A stretch of DNA of 64,000 nucleotides, taken from the NCBI RefSeq assembly GCF_023015905.1, contig NZ_JALKBD010000007.1, forward strand, positions 62,001-126,000. The letters run 5' to 3'. This document shows positions 10,997 to 20,404 of this stretch, in pieces (positions within the stretch are counted from its first letter, which is position 1; each line of letters begins with the position of its first letter). The notes beneath the pieces were generated by a model that saw only the letters and a program-made list of their open reading frames with translations, was not told the origin of the DNA and did no database searches. A program made the translations under genes and the position numbers. This stretch comes from Arenibacter sp. F20364 (GTDB lineage Bacteria > Bacteroidota > Bacteroidia > Flavobacteriales > Flavobacteriaceae).

Positions 10997-12022
10997 GTGG
11001 ATAATAAAACTATTTATATTCTAGCCATTGAATCCTCGTGCGATGACACTTCTGCCGCGGTATTATACAACAATAGGACACTAAGCAATATTGTGGCCAC
11101 CCAAAAAATACATGAGGAATACGGGGGCGTTGTTCCCGAACTCGCCTCACGGGCACACCAACAAAATATTGTCCCTGTAGTGCACCAGGCATTAGCCAAA
11201 GCAAATATCGATAAAAAACAGTTATCCGCCATAGCTTTTACACGTGGACCAGGACTTATGGGATCTTTATTGGTAGGAACCTCCTTTGCCAAATCCCTTT
11301 CCTTGGGATTGGGCATACCTTTAATTGAGGTAAACCATATGCAGGCCCATATTTTATCGCACTTTATTGAGGAAGAAAATTACAAAATGCCTTCCTTCCC
11401 TTTTTTGGCAATGACCATTAGTGGTGGACATACGCAAATAGTACTGGTGAAGGATTACTTTGACATGGAAATTTTAGGAGAGTCCTTGGATGATGCCGTA
11501 GGGGAAGCCTATGACAAGAGTGCAAAAATATTGGGCCTTCCGTATCCAGGAGGCCCCTTGGTAGACAAATATGCCCAATTGGGCAACCCAAAAGCTTTCC
11601 CCTTTCCGAAGCCCAAAGTGGACGGACTAAACTTTAGTTTTAGCGGACTAAAGACCAGTATACTTTATTTTATTCAGCGGGAAACAAAAAACAACCCCAA
11701 TTTTATTGCCGAAAACCTGAACGATATCTGTGCTTCCATCCAATATACCATCATCAATATTTTAATGGATAAATTAAAGAAGGCGGTAAAGCAGACCGGA
11801 ATAAAGCGAATAGCTATAGGCGGAGGAGTCTCCGCAAATTCCGGTATTAGACAGGCACTTCTAAAAGCGGAGGAAAAATGGGGATGGACCACCTATATTC
11901 CAAAATTTGAATATTGCACGGACAATGCTGCTATGATAGGTATTGTGGGATATTTAAAATACAAAGAAATGGACTTTGTAGATCAAAGTATTACCGCCAA
12001 GGCGAGATATGTAATCGAATAA
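10997..12022 (+). CDS. tsaD: tRNA N6-threonylcarbamoyladenosine transferase TsaD
   Basis: 341-residue ASKHA-fold enzyme that attaches the threonylcarbamoyl group to A37 of ANN-decoding tRNAs, together with TsaB, TsaE and TsaC elsewhere. Visible motifs: LAIESSCDDTSAAV at the N-terminus, the metal-binding HMQAH near residue 114, NFSFSGLKTS near 215, and GGGVSANSGIRQ near 275. It starts with GTG at 10997, just behind a TAnnTTTG promoter element. Divergent from tamB. Confidence 0.96.
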   Translation: MDNKTIYILAIESSCDDTSAAVLYNNRTLSNIVATQKIHEEYGGVVPELASRAHQQNIVPVVHQALAKANIDKKQLSAIAFTRGPGLMGSLLVGTSFAKSLSLGLGIPLIEVNHMQAHILSHFIEEENYKMPSFPFLAMTISGGHTQIVLVKDYFDMEILGESLDDAVGEAYDKSAKILGLPYPGGPLVDKYAQLGNPKAFPFPKPKVDGLNFSFSGLKTSILYFIQRETKNNPNFIAENLNDICASIQYTIINILMDKLKKAVKQTGIKRIAIGGGVSANSGIRQALLKAEEKWGWTTYIPKFEYCTDNAAMIGIVGYLKYKEMDFVDQSITAKARYVIE

Positions 12023-12126
12023 CAAGTATCAATATTCAAGGTTTGATGTTTTTACCGATTTCTGGAATAGCCAGTATCCGAGCAAATTATTTTCATTGAA
12101 TTTGTATCTTGAAACTTTAAAATATT

Positions 12127-12474
12127 ATGGCATACGACGAACAATTTGCAAATCGAATTAGGGCCAGTTTTGAATTGCAGCCCCCAGCTGTACGATCCAA
12201 TATTACCGAAAAGAAAATGTTTGGCGGAATTGCCTTTTTGTATTCTGGAAAAATGACAGTAGGCATAATAAAGGAAAGCCTCATGGTAAGGATCATATCC
12301 AGTAAAATGGAGGGAATTATGAGGTCAGAACATGTGAGACCTATGGATTTTGCAAAACGCCCCATGAAAGAATTCGTCTATGTTTCCCAAGAGGGAATTG
12401 CCACAGAGGAACAATTATTAAATTACATTGAACTAGGATTGGAACACGCAAAACAAAAATTGAACGAACTGTAA
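12127..12474 (+). CDS. TfoX/Sxy N-terminal domain protein
   Basis: 115-residue protein formed of a TfoX N-terminal domain alone: FELQPPAVRSNITEKKMFGGIAFLYSGKM is split by the family's MFGG core near residue 37. In gammaproteobacteria the longer TfoX/Sxy regulates competence. Stand-alone N-domains in Bacteroidota have no proven role, so I do not assign one. It is followed after 16 bases by rsmE and is probably co-transcribed with it. Confidence 0.8.
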   Translation: MAYDEQFANRIRASFELQPPAVRSNITEKKMFGGIAFLYSGKMTVGIIKESLMVRIISSKMEGIMRSEHVRPMDFAKRPMKEFVYVSQEGIATEEQLLNYIELGLEHAKQKLNEL

Positions 12475-12490
12475 ACCACACAACAAGCCC

Positions 12491-13195
12491 ATGCAACTTT
12501 TCTTCCATCCAGAATTAGATAATAACACTGACCAATTTAACTTTCCGACCGATGAAAGTCGCCATATTTCCAAAGTACTGAGGAAAAATTCTGGCGATAT
12601 AGTACAGATCACCAATGGAAAGGGCATTTGGTTTGAGGCCGAAATACTTTTCCCCGATCATAAAAAATGCAGCGCAAAAATTATCTCCAGAACCCAGGTA
12701 CCGCCAAAACCATATCAACTACATATGGTAGTGGCACCGACAAAACTAAACGACCGATTCGAGTGGTTTTTGGAAAAAGCTACTGAAATAGGCGTCCATC
12801 AAATCACACCCATTATTTGTGACCATTCCGAAAGAAAGGTCATTAAAATGGACCGAATGGAAAAGGTTATCCAATCCGCCATGAAACAATCCTTACAATC
12901 CTATCTTCCGCAACTAAATCCGGCCATTAGCTTCAAAGAATACATGGCCCTGCCTAAGAGTGGGGAACTGTTTATAGCGCATTGTGAGGTAGACAATAGA
13001 AAGGAACTATCCCATTCTGCAGCTGCCAAACAAAACACCACCATATTGATCGGGCCAGAAGGGGATTTCTCCTCTGATGAGATAAAGGCGGCCCTGAACA
13101 ACGGATTTCAAGCGGTTGCCTTGGGAAACACAAGATTACGTACAGAAACCGCGGCCATAGTGGCCTGTACTGCCATTGCGCTGGTAAACTTGTAA
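12491..13195 (+). CDS. rsmE: 16S rRNA (uracil1498-N3)-methyltransferase RsmE
   Basis: 234-residue SPOUT methyltransferase that modifies U1498 of 16S rRNA using SAM. An N-terminal PUA-like region (RHISKVLRKNSGD near residues 25-37) is followed by the knotted SPOUT domain: LIGPEGDFSSDE near 187-198 and LGNTRLRTETAA near 212-223 are the SAM-binding knot loops. The length is standard. It follows the TfoX-like gene by 16 bases. Confidence 0.95.
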   Translation: MQLFFHPELDNNTDQFNFPTDESRHISKVLRKNSGDIVQITNGKGIWFEAEILFPDHKKCSAKIISRTQVPPKPYQLHMVVAPTKLNDRFEWFLEKATEIGVHQITPIICDHSERKVIKMDRMEKVIQSAMKQSLQSYLPQLNPAISFKEYMALPKSGELFIAHCEVDNRKELSHSAAAKQNTTILIGPEGDFSSDEIKAALNNGFQAVALGNTRLRTETAAIVACTAIALVNL

Positions 13196-13341
13196 TCCGC
13201 CATTGGGGCATATCATGGCAAGGCATACTTTTATTGACAATTAAATTTCTTTGCCAAAACATGAAATGTTATACATAACCCTTTTAGTTTTATAACCCGT
13301 TAATATTCTTAAATTTGAATATCGTAATTATCCAAGTGCAT

Positions 13342-13992
13342 ATGAAGCAGCTAGTTGTAATCTTATTGATGTTCAATTTTTATTTGGCGCAAAATACACA
13401 AGCACAGGAAATTGCCATTTTAAAATATGGAGGTGGAGGTGATTGGTACGCCAACCCCACGGGCCTCCCAAACTTAATCAAATTCTGTAACCAACAACTA
13501 AGGACCACCATTGACCCCAAACCACAAACAGTAGAAGTAGGTAGCCCCAATATTTTTCAATACCCATTTTTACACATGACGGGGCATGGCAACATATTTC
13601 TTACCCAGGAGGAAGCAGAAAACCTTAGAACGTATTTATTAGCGGGCGGATTTTTGCACATAGATGACAATTACGGTATGGAACCCTACTTGCGCAAAGA
13701 ACTGGCCAAAATATTTCCTGACAAGGAACTTACGGAATTGGGTGTGGACCACCCCATCTTTCGGCAACAATTTCAATTTCCCAAAGGATTGCCCAAGATA
13801 CACGAACATGATGGTAACCGTCCCCAAGCCTTTGGAATTTTTGAACAGAACCGTCTGATCCTTCTTTTTACATTTGAAAGTGACCTAGGGGACGGATGGG
13901 AAGATCCAGAGGTGCATAACGACCCTGAGGAGGTCCGCCTAAAGGCTTTACAAATGGGGGCCAATATAATTTCCTACGTTTTTAAAAGTTAA
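13342..13992 (+). CDS. DUF4159 domain-containing exported protein
   Basis: 216-residue protein with a signal peptide (KQLVVILLMFNFYLAQNTQAQ) followed by one DUF4159 domain. FLHMTGHGNIFLTQEEAENL and GGFLHIDDNYGMEPY are the conserved cores, resembling a class I glutamine amidotransferase-like fold. The function is unknown. I prefer the ATG at 13342 because it opens the signal peptide; a TTG at 13315 would add 9 residues. Its stop is 3 bases before the AI-2E family permease start, so they form an operon. Confidence 0.85.
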   Translation: MKQLVVILLMFNFYLAQNTQAQEIAILKYGGGGDWYANPTGLPNLIKFCNQQLRTTIDPKPQTVEVGSPNIFQYPFLHMTGHGNIFLTQEEAENLRTYLLAGGFLHIDDNYGMEPYLRKELAKIFPDKELTELGVDHPIFRQQFQFPKGLPKIHEHDGNRPQAFGIFEQNRLILLFTFESDLGDGWEDPEVHNDPEEVRLKALQMGANIISYVFKS

Positions 13993-13995
13993 AAT

Positions 13996-15084
13996 ATGAC
14001 ATCTAAGACTATTGCTGAAGGTATATTGAGGGCTCTTGGAATAATTGTAGCCATTGCAATCCTACTGGCTTTCCTATATAAAATTAGCGCCGTTCTAATA
14101 TATATTGCCATAGCGGCAGTGGCCAGCTTAATTGGGCGCCCCATTGTTTTATTTTTTCGTCAGAGATTAAAATTCAATAATACCGTGGCTGTTATAATAA
14201 CTATGATTTTCCTTGTTGGGGTCGTTGCCGGAGTCATTGCCCTATTTGTACCCTTGCTCATACAACAGGGACAGAACCTATCCCTTCTCAACATAGATGC
14301 CTTACAGACCAATTTAGAGGACTTGTACCGCCAGCTACTGCAATATATCGGGGTCAAATCCGAAGATTTGGAGCAAAGTATTAAAGATTCACATTTGTTT
14401 TCGAACCTGAACTTTGGTATTCTTCCAGATTTCCTAAACTCCATAATCGGCATATTGGGTAGTTTTAGTGTGGGGCTATTTTCCGTTCTCTTTATAGCCT
14501 TCTTCTTTTTAAAGGACAGCAAGTTATTGGAGGAATCCATACTTACCCTAATCCCTGGAAAAAATGAAAATAGATTTCAACATTCCATGGAAACCATCAA
14601 AAATTTGCTTTCGAGATATTTTGTTGGCCTAGTGTTCCAAATCCTGATCCTATTTGTTATTTATTCTATTGTCCTTTTTATTTTTGGAATTGAAAATCCC
14701 GTAGTAATCGCCTTTCTGTGCGCCCTTTTAAACCTTATACCTTATATAGGCCCTATCATTGGTGGGGTATTGATGGCGATTTTGACCATGACCAGCAATG
14801 TAGGGGCCGATTTTAGTAGCGTAATTTTACCCAAAACGGGCTATGTTATGATAGGCTTTATTATTGGTCAATTGGTAGACAACTTTTTCTCCCAGCCTGT
14901 CATCTTCTCCAGTAGCGTAAAATCGCATCCCTTGGAAATTTTTCTCATCATCATCATCGGAGGCCTGCTTTTGGGGGTCACCGGAATGATCATTGCGGTA
15001 CCTGGATATACGGCGATTAAAGTAATTTTAAAGGAATTTTTCAACGAGAATAAAATAGTTAAGTCCCTTACAAAAAATTTATAA
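13996..15084 (+). CDS. AI-2E family transporter (PF01594 permease)
   Basis: 362-residue polytopic inner-membrane protein. About seven to eight hydrophobic helices can be seen, two at 12-45 and one near 60-85, then a soluble insertion (about 95-145), then a C-terminal helical bundle with NLIPYIGPIIGG near 245-256 and a PxxF-rich region (QLVDNFFSQPVIF), both typical of the family. Members export AI-2 or act as Na+/H+ antiporters in some species. The substrate here is unknown. It lies between DUF4159 and the THUMP-like methyltransferase with gaps of only 3 and 7 bases. Confidence 0.88.
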   Translation: MTSKTIAEGILRALGIIVAIAILLAFLYKISAVLIYIAIAAVASLIGRPIVLFFRQRLKFNNTVAVIITMIFLVGVVAGVIALFVPLLIQQGQNLSLLNIDALQTNLEDLYRQLLQYIGVKSEDLEQSIKDSHLFSNLNFGILPDFLNSIIGILGSFSVGLFSVLFIAFFFLKDSKLLEESILTLIPGKNENRFQHSMETIKNLLSRYFVGLVFQILILFVIYSIVLFIFGIENPVVIAFLCALLNLIPYIGPIIGGVLMAILTMTSNVGADFSSVILPKTGYVMIGFIIGQLVDNFFSQPVIFSSSVKSHPLEIFLIIIIGGLLLGVTGMIIAVPGYTAIKVILKEFFNENKIVKSLTKNL

Positions 15085-15091
15085 TTCCACC

Positions 15092-16270
15092 TTGAACAAA
15101 AATATACTAACATCTGAAATTCAAGACTTTATAAATGAAAATTTAAAGACAAAAATTATTGACGTTTTGTTGAAGCCCTTGAATTTTGAAGGTGTTACCA
15201 ACAAGGAAATCGCAGAACAAATTGAAGCCAAGATCAAATGTAAGGACAAGCTCCCCACCTGGTTTGGCACTCCAAATATTTACTATCCCAACAAACTAAA
15301 TATTGAGCAGACTTCCTCTGAAACTACAGCCGAATATAAGGCTGGACTTGTAAGTGGAACATCCCTTTTGGACATGACCGGCGGCTTTGGGGTCGACAGT
15401 TATTTCTTCAGTCCCAAAATAGGACAGGTACACCATTGTGAATTGAACAGTGAGCTGTCCGAAATAGCAGAACATAACTTTAAAGTTTTGGGCAGGACCA
15501 ATATCCGCACCCATGCCATGGACGGAATAGATTTCTTACAACATTCAGAATTCGAATTCGATTGGGTATTTATAGATCCCTCCCGTAGACATGATGCCAA
15601 GGGAAAGGTTTTTTTATTGTCCGATTGTATCCCGAATGTCGCCGATAATCTGGACATCATTCTTGGAAGGGTGAAAAAAATAATGATAAAAACCTCCCCT
15701 CTTCTAGACTTGTCGGCCGGACTCAGGGAGTTGTGCTTCGTTAAGGAAATCCATACTGTATCGGTAAAGAATGAGGTAAAAGAAATCCTATGGATTTTGG
15801 AACAGGGCTATGAAAATGAAGTATTGGTAAAAACAGTAAACCTAGGCGGACCATCAATGGAAAAGTTCAACTTTTCCATTGATGATGAAAAATTAGCGCA
15901 CTCCAATTACTCGGACCCCCTTGAATATTTATACGAGCCTAATTCGGCCATTCTAAAGTCGGGGGCCTTTAAGACCGTAGGCGATAAATTCAATATGTAT
16001 AAGTTACATGATCACTCACATCTATACACCAATGAACAACTATTGGAATTTCCGGGCAGGAGGTTTAAAGTTATCAAGACCATTCCCTTCAATAAAAAAG
16101 AATTACAAAGACTGGAATTAAAAAAAGCAAATATTACCATTCGGAATTTTCCCATAAGTGTGGCGGAAATAAGGAAAAAGTTTAAGATTAAGGATGGAGG
16201 GGAGGTCTATCTGTTTTTTACCACCAACCCGAAAGGTGAAAAAATTGTTGTTGAATGCCACAAAATTTAA
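15092..16270 (+). CDS. THUMP-like domain class I SAM methyltransferase (PG_1098 type)
   Basis: 392-residue protein related to the Porphyromonas PG_1098 family. The SAM-binding segment SLLDMTGGFGVDSYFFS is near residues 91-107. FIDPSRRH near 163-170 resembles the catalytic loop of RNA/DNA methyltransferases. A ferredoxin-like and a THUMP-like region follow (GGPSMEKFNF near 250; FPISVAEIRKKFKIKDGG near 350). An RNA substrate is likely but unproven. It begins with TTG at 15092, 7 bases after the permease gene, and ends the operon that starts at DUF4159 or earlier. Confidence 0.82.
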   Translation: MNKNILTSEIQDFINENLKTKIIDVLLKPLNFEGVTNKEIAEQIEAKIKCKDKLPTWFGTPNIYYPNKLNIEQTSSETTAEYKAGLVSGTSLLDMTGGFGVDSYFFSPKIGQVHHCELNSELSEIAEHNFKVLGRTNIRTHAMDGIDFLQHSEFEFDWVFIDPSRRHDAKGKVFLLSDCIPNVADNLDIILGRVKKIMIKTSPLLDLSAGLRELCFVKEIHTVSVKNEVKEILWILEQGYENEVLVKTVNLGGPSMEKFNFSIDDEKLAHSNYSDPLEYLYEPNSAILKSGAFKTVGDKFNMYKLHDHSHLYTNEQLLEFPGRRFKVIKTIPFNKKELQRLELKKANITIRNFPISVAEIRKKFKIKDGGEVYLFFTTNPKGEKIVVECHKI

Positions 16271-16736
16271 GCTAGTGGGAACTTGCTGCAATAAACAAAA
16301 ATAGGTGACTTCACTCCCCGATACAATTCGGGACGTTACAAAAAAGCAACTCCTATTGAAGTGACTAGAACAGTCGCATCAAGGCCTAACACTATTACTT
16401 AAATCGCGAATCGCAATAACATTAATACAAATACGTAATTGGGAGTCTAGCAGTTAAGAGATAGAGTGCTTGGGTGTCCAAGAAATCTTATTTTTCCGAG
16501 CCAAGGTTTGCGCTTTCTACCCCCTTCTGCCTTCTCCTATGTCGAAGCCACCCTCCCTTTTCTAGGGGAAGGAGCATTTTCATATTTCTTGGTGTGGTAA
16601 CAGAACGTTTAGTTTCATAATAGGTTCCTTCCCTTGTCCAAGGGAAGGTGGATTCTCGACCAGGAGGCGAGGAGACGGAAGGGATTGGAAGCCCTTTTAA
16701 TTTTAGACTACTGTAATCAGAATCCCTGACACGCCG
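16271..16736. repeat. gene-free stretch with hairpins
   Basis: 466 bases without a credible gene. Contents: a CCCGA/TCGGG hairpin near 16318-16333; a perfect 10-bp palindrome at 16627-16648 (CCTTCCCTTG, 2-base loop, complement); and a related imperfect copy near 16549-16574. The last two lie in inverted relation and look like decayed members of a dispersed repeat. The convergent genes on either side mean no promoter is needed here. Confidence 0.5.
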
Positions 16737-17483
16737 TTAATCGCAATCCCATTTAAAATTAGCCACCTTGTCATTGGACGCAGTACCCAAATTGTAATGC
16801 CACCACTCCGTTCTTATGGACCAAAATCCATATTTTTCCATGGTTTCCTTTAACAACAACCTATTATCCAGGACATTCCTAGGTAGATCCAAATTGTCAT
16901 GGTAAGCCCTTTTTCCAAAAAAATCAAAATCGGTCCCCATATCCAACTCCTCCCCGTCCAAGGTAACCAAAGTAATATCCACTGCACCACCCTTGTTATG
17001 AATAGACCCCTTGACCGGGTCGGCAACATACTGCGGATTGGGAACAATGGCCCACATTTTATATTGTACGTCGTTTGGGCGATAACAGTCAAAGAACTTT
17101 ATTTTAAATCCTTTGTCCATAAATTCCTTATTGGCCAAAAGCAGTGCCCGGGCCGTTTTAACCCTAGTGTAACATTCCGCACAATCGTAGACCTTGGCCT
17201 TTAAAAAATTATTTTCTGTGGCATAGCGCAGGTCGTACACAAAATCATCACTATAATCGGCCAACCTTACAAACAAAGTATCGGCAAGACCTTCCAGGGA
17301 TTTAAGCTTAGGTAGCGGGGTATTTTCTTTCTCATCCTTTACAACTACAACTGAATCCGTTAACTGTACTTTCGTTTCCTTCTCCCCATTAATTCTCTTG
17401 CTTACAGAGGCTTCCTTACATCCAACAAAAAGGGCTAATATTAAAAACGCCATTCCCTTAAAAACTGTGTGCTTCCTGTCCAT
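16737..17483 (-). CDS. D-alanyl-D-alanine dipeptidase, VanX-like M15 family lipoprotein
   Basis: 248-residue zinc peptidase with a lipoprotein signal (hydrophobic run, lipobox LFVGC, Cys 22). Catalytic residues align with VanX: Arg135 (DCYRPNDVQ), zinc ligands His162 and Asp169 (SIHNKGGAVDIT), Glu226 and zinc ligand His229 (TEWWHY). The H-to-D spacing of 7 and E-to-H spacing of 3 are as in the family. It would cleave D-Ala-D-Ala or related dipeptides in the periplasm. There are no vancomycin-resistance genes nearby, so a role in wall recycling is likelier than resistance. Confidence 0.9.
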   Translation of the reverse strand: MDRKHTVFKGMAFLILALFVGCKEASVSKRINGEKETKVQLTDSVVVVKDEKENTPLPKLKSLEGLADTLFVRLADYSDDFVYDLRYATENNFLKAKVYDCAECYTRVKTARALLLANKEFMDKGFKIKFFDCYRPNDVQYKMWAIVPNPQYVADPVKGSIHNKGGAVDITLVTLDGEELDMGTDFDFFGKRAYHDNLDLPRNVLDNRLLLKETMEKYGFWSIRTEWWHYNLGTASNDKVANFKWDCD

Positions 17484-17551
17484 ATATTATATTGCCAATT
17501 TTTATTCCAATCATTCCCCTCTATTTATCAGCTCCGCCATAACAAATAAAC

Positions 17552-17581
17552 AAAAAAAGCCCCGAAACTGGGGCTTTTTAT
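17552..17581 (-). terminator. bidirectional Rho-independent terminator
   Basis: GCCCC/GGGGC stem with a short loop, flanked by an A tract on the left and a T tract on the right. On the minus strand it follows the GMC/subunit-3 operon ending at 17645. Confidence 0.8.
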
Positions 17582-17644
17582 AAATCTAATAGGTACCAAA
17601 AATAATTAATGATCCTTCCCTAATATTATCAATTTTTAGGAGGC

Positions 17645-18364
17645 CTAAGTTAAAAGATTGCCTTTGTCGTCCCAAGTAGCTATTTCGTTTCTAGTACTGT
17701 GATCGATACATTTAGCGACCCATTCAGGATCGTAGTCAACACCATGTTGATCCAACACGTCCTGCGGAACACCGTCCCAAACGTTGGGCGTATTTCCTTT
17801 ATAGCCTAGCTCTGCAACTCCTACTTTGGAAGAATAATAACCGCAAACGGTCAACCCCCGCATCAAATAGAAAAATTGTATCTCAAGCGGTTGCACTTCC
17901 AACGATTTTTCGGGATCATGATAACAGATGGTATCCAATATTTCCTTTTGTTGTTCCAAGCTAGCCAACTTAAATTCGATTCCGAAATCGGCATTGCTCT
18001 TATGGTCCAACCACATTAGTCCACCTTTGAGCGTCAACTGCAGCTCAGGGATATCCTTGCCCATGAATTCTATAAATTCGGGAACCTCTGCCTCAATAGG
18101 GCCTCCGTTAGGCTCCCTGGGAGGAAGTATTATCGTGCTCAATACCGATATAGTCTCCATTTCGTGCTCGGTAAAAAGCTGTTCTGCATTTAATTTTTCA
18201 ATAAGCTCCAACTCCTCTGGGGTACGACCAAAATAATGGGTGTTTTCCGCTGCGGCAACAGCTTGGTCGGCCGTATCGGGTCCATCTGTCTTACAGCCAT
18301 GAAAGGCCAAGGCAGACGCACCCGCACCAAGAATTATTGTCTGTATACTCTTTCTTCTATCCAT
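17645..18364 (-). CDS. gluconate 2-dehydrogenase subunit 3 family protein (copy 1)
   Basis: 239-residue exported small subunit that pairs with GMC-type flavoprotein dehydrogenases. The N-terminus carries RRKSIQ followed by a weakly hydrophobic stretch and Cys24, compatible with a Tat signal and lipidation. The subunit-3 domain occupies about residues 60-230, with YKGNTPNVWDGVP near 190. It starts 3 bases after the GMC gene stop, so it is translationally coupled. A paralog, similar over its whole length, lies at 21279-21986 in the same arrangement. Its likely role is export and maturation or electron transfer for its GMC partner; this is inferred from the family. Confidence 0.87.
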   Translation of the reverse strand: MDRRKSIQTIILGAGASALAFHGCKTDGPDTADQAVAAAENTHYFGRTPEELELIEKLNAEQLFTEHEMETISVLSTIILPPREPNGGPIEAEVPEFIEFMGKDIPELQLTLKGGLMWLDHKSNADFGIEFKLASLEQQKEILDTICYHDPEKSLEVQPLEIQFFYLMRGLTVCGYYSSKVGVAELGYKGNTPNVWDGVPQDVLDQHGVDYDPEWVAKCIDHSTRNEIATWDDKGNLLT

Positions 18365-18367
18365 GGT

Positions 18368-20089
18368 CTAGATATTTTGCTGTTTTAATTGTTCAATAAT
18401 ATAATCACTGGCGCGCCAGGACAATGCCAAAATGGTCCATGTACAGTTCTTATCCGCTTGGGAAGTAAAGGGGCCTGCATCTACAATAAATACGTTGTCC
18501 ACATCGTGTAATTGATTGAATTTATTAGTGACCGATGTTTTGGGGTCGTTACCCATTCTGGTGGTACCTACCTCGTGGATAATGCGTCCCGGAGCCTCAA
18601 GCCCATAATCCTTATCCTTACCTGGCTTTTCGCCTAAAGGCTCTGCTCCTATATTGTGGAAAATCTCCTCAAAGGTATCCTGCATATGCTTGGCCTGATT
18701 TTTCTCAAATTCGGACCATTTGTAATTGAACTTCAATACCGGAATACCAAATTGATCCACCGTGGTAGGGTCTATTTCACAGTAATTATCCTTACGGGCA
18801 ATACCCTCACCCCTACCGGCTACCCCTAACACGGAGCCGTAATATTTTTTGACATCATCCCTTAAGCTATCCCCATAGCCACCTACCTTGAGTCCAAAGA
18901 ACTTATTAAACTCATTGGGGTTAAAACTAAAACCATAGCCCGGCATCTTCATACCTCCACCCACTTCGATATGATACCCCCTTGGAAAATCCAACTTGGT
19001 ATTATCTCCCCACCAAGGAGAGTACACATGGTTACTGCCCACTCCGTCTTCATTATAGGATACTTTTCTGTTCATCAATGCAGGTACGAAAGCGGCTCTA
19101 CTGGCCCCCGTAGAATCGTGCAAATATTTACCTACAACGTCACTACTATTACCTAATCCATTAGGGTGTTGTTTACTTTTCGAATTCAGGAGAATTCGGG
19201 CAGAACTACAGGCGGAAGCCGCCAAAACCACAACCTTACCCCTTAATTTATACTCTTTTCTATCGTCCTTACTGATATAAGACACCCCTGTTGCCTTGCC
19301 CTCTTCATTGGTGGTCACCTCCCGCACAACGCAATTGACGTATAATTTTATTCGGCCCCCGCTTTTTTGTGCCGGAAATATCAGGCAACTGCCCGATGAG
19401 AAATCGGCATAAACGGAACAGGAACGTGAACATTGTCCACAATAGAAACACACGCCACGGTCCGCATTAATTCTTTTGGTGAGCATGGAAAGTCTACCTG
19501 GAATAGTAGGTATTCCCGCCTTTTTGGCCCCATTGATATAGAAAAGCTCATGTAGTCTTGGTTTTGGTGGAGGCAGGAAAAATCCATCAGGATCGTTTTC
19601 CAGTCCTTCATTGGTGCCAAATACCCCAATTAATTGATCTACCTTATCATAATATGGTTTTACGTCCTCATAACCTATGGGCCAGTCCTCACCATGACCG
19701 TCCCTGGTCTTTCCTTTAAAATCCTTGGGCCCAAAACGAAGGGAAATCCTCCCCCAGTGGTTTGTACGCCCCCCTAACATATGGGATCGGAACCAGTCAA
19801 ATTCGGTACCAGGTTCACGGGTATATGGTTCTCCTTCTATCTCCCAACCGCCATAAGCAGCATCAAATTCGCCAAATGCCCGGGTGGTACCCCTTCCCCT
19901 TCTAGGAGATTCGTAATTCCATTTCAGCTGATTCATTGTTTTTGGGTCTGCCGGATCAAAAAACGGCCCGGCCTCGACAACCGCAACATTGAGACCGGCA
20001 TCGGCCAACTGTTTGGTGGCCATACCGCCACCAGCACCCGAACCGACAATTATTACATCATAAATTTCTGAGGATTCTTTTATCTGCAT
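18368..20089 (-). CDS. GMC family FAD-dependent oxidoreductase (copy 1)
   Basis: 573-residue flavoprotein of the GMC/gluconate 2-dehydrogenase large-subunit type, expected to oxidise a sugar or glycoside. The FAD-binding GSGAGGG is at residues 16-22, and GTTRMG plus the family C-terminal block ending WTILALSWRASDYI are present. A cysteine cluster C214-x2-C217-x2-C220-x3-C224, with C235, could bind metal or Fe-S. The C-terminal motif has Asn-Cys where copy 2 and most GMC enzymes have Asn-Pro. The ATG at 20089 matches the start of copy 2. No signal peptide, so export would depend on the Tat-type partner encoded 3 bases downstream. Confidence 0.9.
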   Translation of the reverse strand: MQIKESSEIYDVIIVGSGAGGGMATKQLADAGLNVAVVEAGPFFDPADPKTMNQLKWNYESPRRGRGTTRAFGEFDAAYGGWEIEGEPYTREPGTEFDWFRSHMLGGRTNHWGRISLRFGPKDFKGKTRDGHGEDWPIGYEDVKPYYDKVDQLIGVFGTNEGLENDPDGFFLPPPKPRLHELFYINGAKKAGIPTIPGRLSMLTKRINADRGVCFYCGQCSRSCSVYADFSSGSCLIFPAQKSGGRIKLYVNCVVREVTTNEEGKATGVSYISKDDRKEYKLRGKVVVLAASACSSARILLNSKSKQHPNGLGNSSDVVGKYLHDSTGASRAAFVPALMNRKVSYNEDGVGSNHVYSPWWGDNTKLDFPRGYHIEVGGGMKMPGYGFSFNPNEFNKFFGLKVGGYGDSLRDDVKKYYGSVLGVAGRGEGIARKDNYCEIDPTTVDQFGIPVLKFNYKWSEFEKNQAKHMQDTFEEIFHNIGAEPLGEKPGKDKDYGLEAPGRIIHEVGTTRMGNDPKTSVTNKFNQLHDVDNVFIVDAGPFTSQADKNCTWTILALSWRASDYIIEQLKQQNI

Positions 20090-20160
20090 ATTAAATGAAT
20101 TAATCTTGAATTTCAATATAAGTCTAAATTGAAATCAAATTAGAATTTTTTATTCAAACA

Positions 20161-20206
20161 ACCTGAAAATTCATGTATTTTGATATAAAACCATCAATAA
20201 TTGATA
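20161..20206 (-). promoter_or_regulatory. upstream block shared with the second GMC operon
   Basis: About 46 bases that match 23782-23827 closely. The core AAAATTCATGTA (plus strand) is identical and the flanks are similar, at nearly the same distance (about 75 bases) from each GMC start. It is either a shared promoter/operator or a relic of the duplication. Confidence 0.5.
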
Positions 20207-20348
20207 ATATGTCATTAGGTGGGACAAATCCTTGTAATTGTCATTTAGGATTACAGCCCAATTCCTTTTTATAGCACTGCATGGAACAAAAAAATATGAC
20301 TATTGGTTCTTTTTCCCAGCAATCTGCTTCTCAACAGCCAATAAACAA

Positions 20349-20375
20349 AAAGACCTCCGTGAGGAGGCTTTTTAA
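20349..20375 (-). terminator. bidirectional Rho-independent terminator
   Basis: CCTCC (20354-20358), loop GTGA, GGAGG (20363-20367), with A tract to the left and T tract to the right. It ends the copy 2 GMC operon after the epimerase-like gene (stop at 20405). Confidence 0.8.
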
Positions 20376-20404
20376 GTCAATTTCAATAATTGGAATCGAT
20401 ATTA

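Noticed and set aside
16737-17483. Vancomycin resistance from the VanX-like peptidase
   Set aside because: No vanH, vanA or two-component genes are nearby, and Gram-negative lipoprotein homologs usually serve wall recycling.
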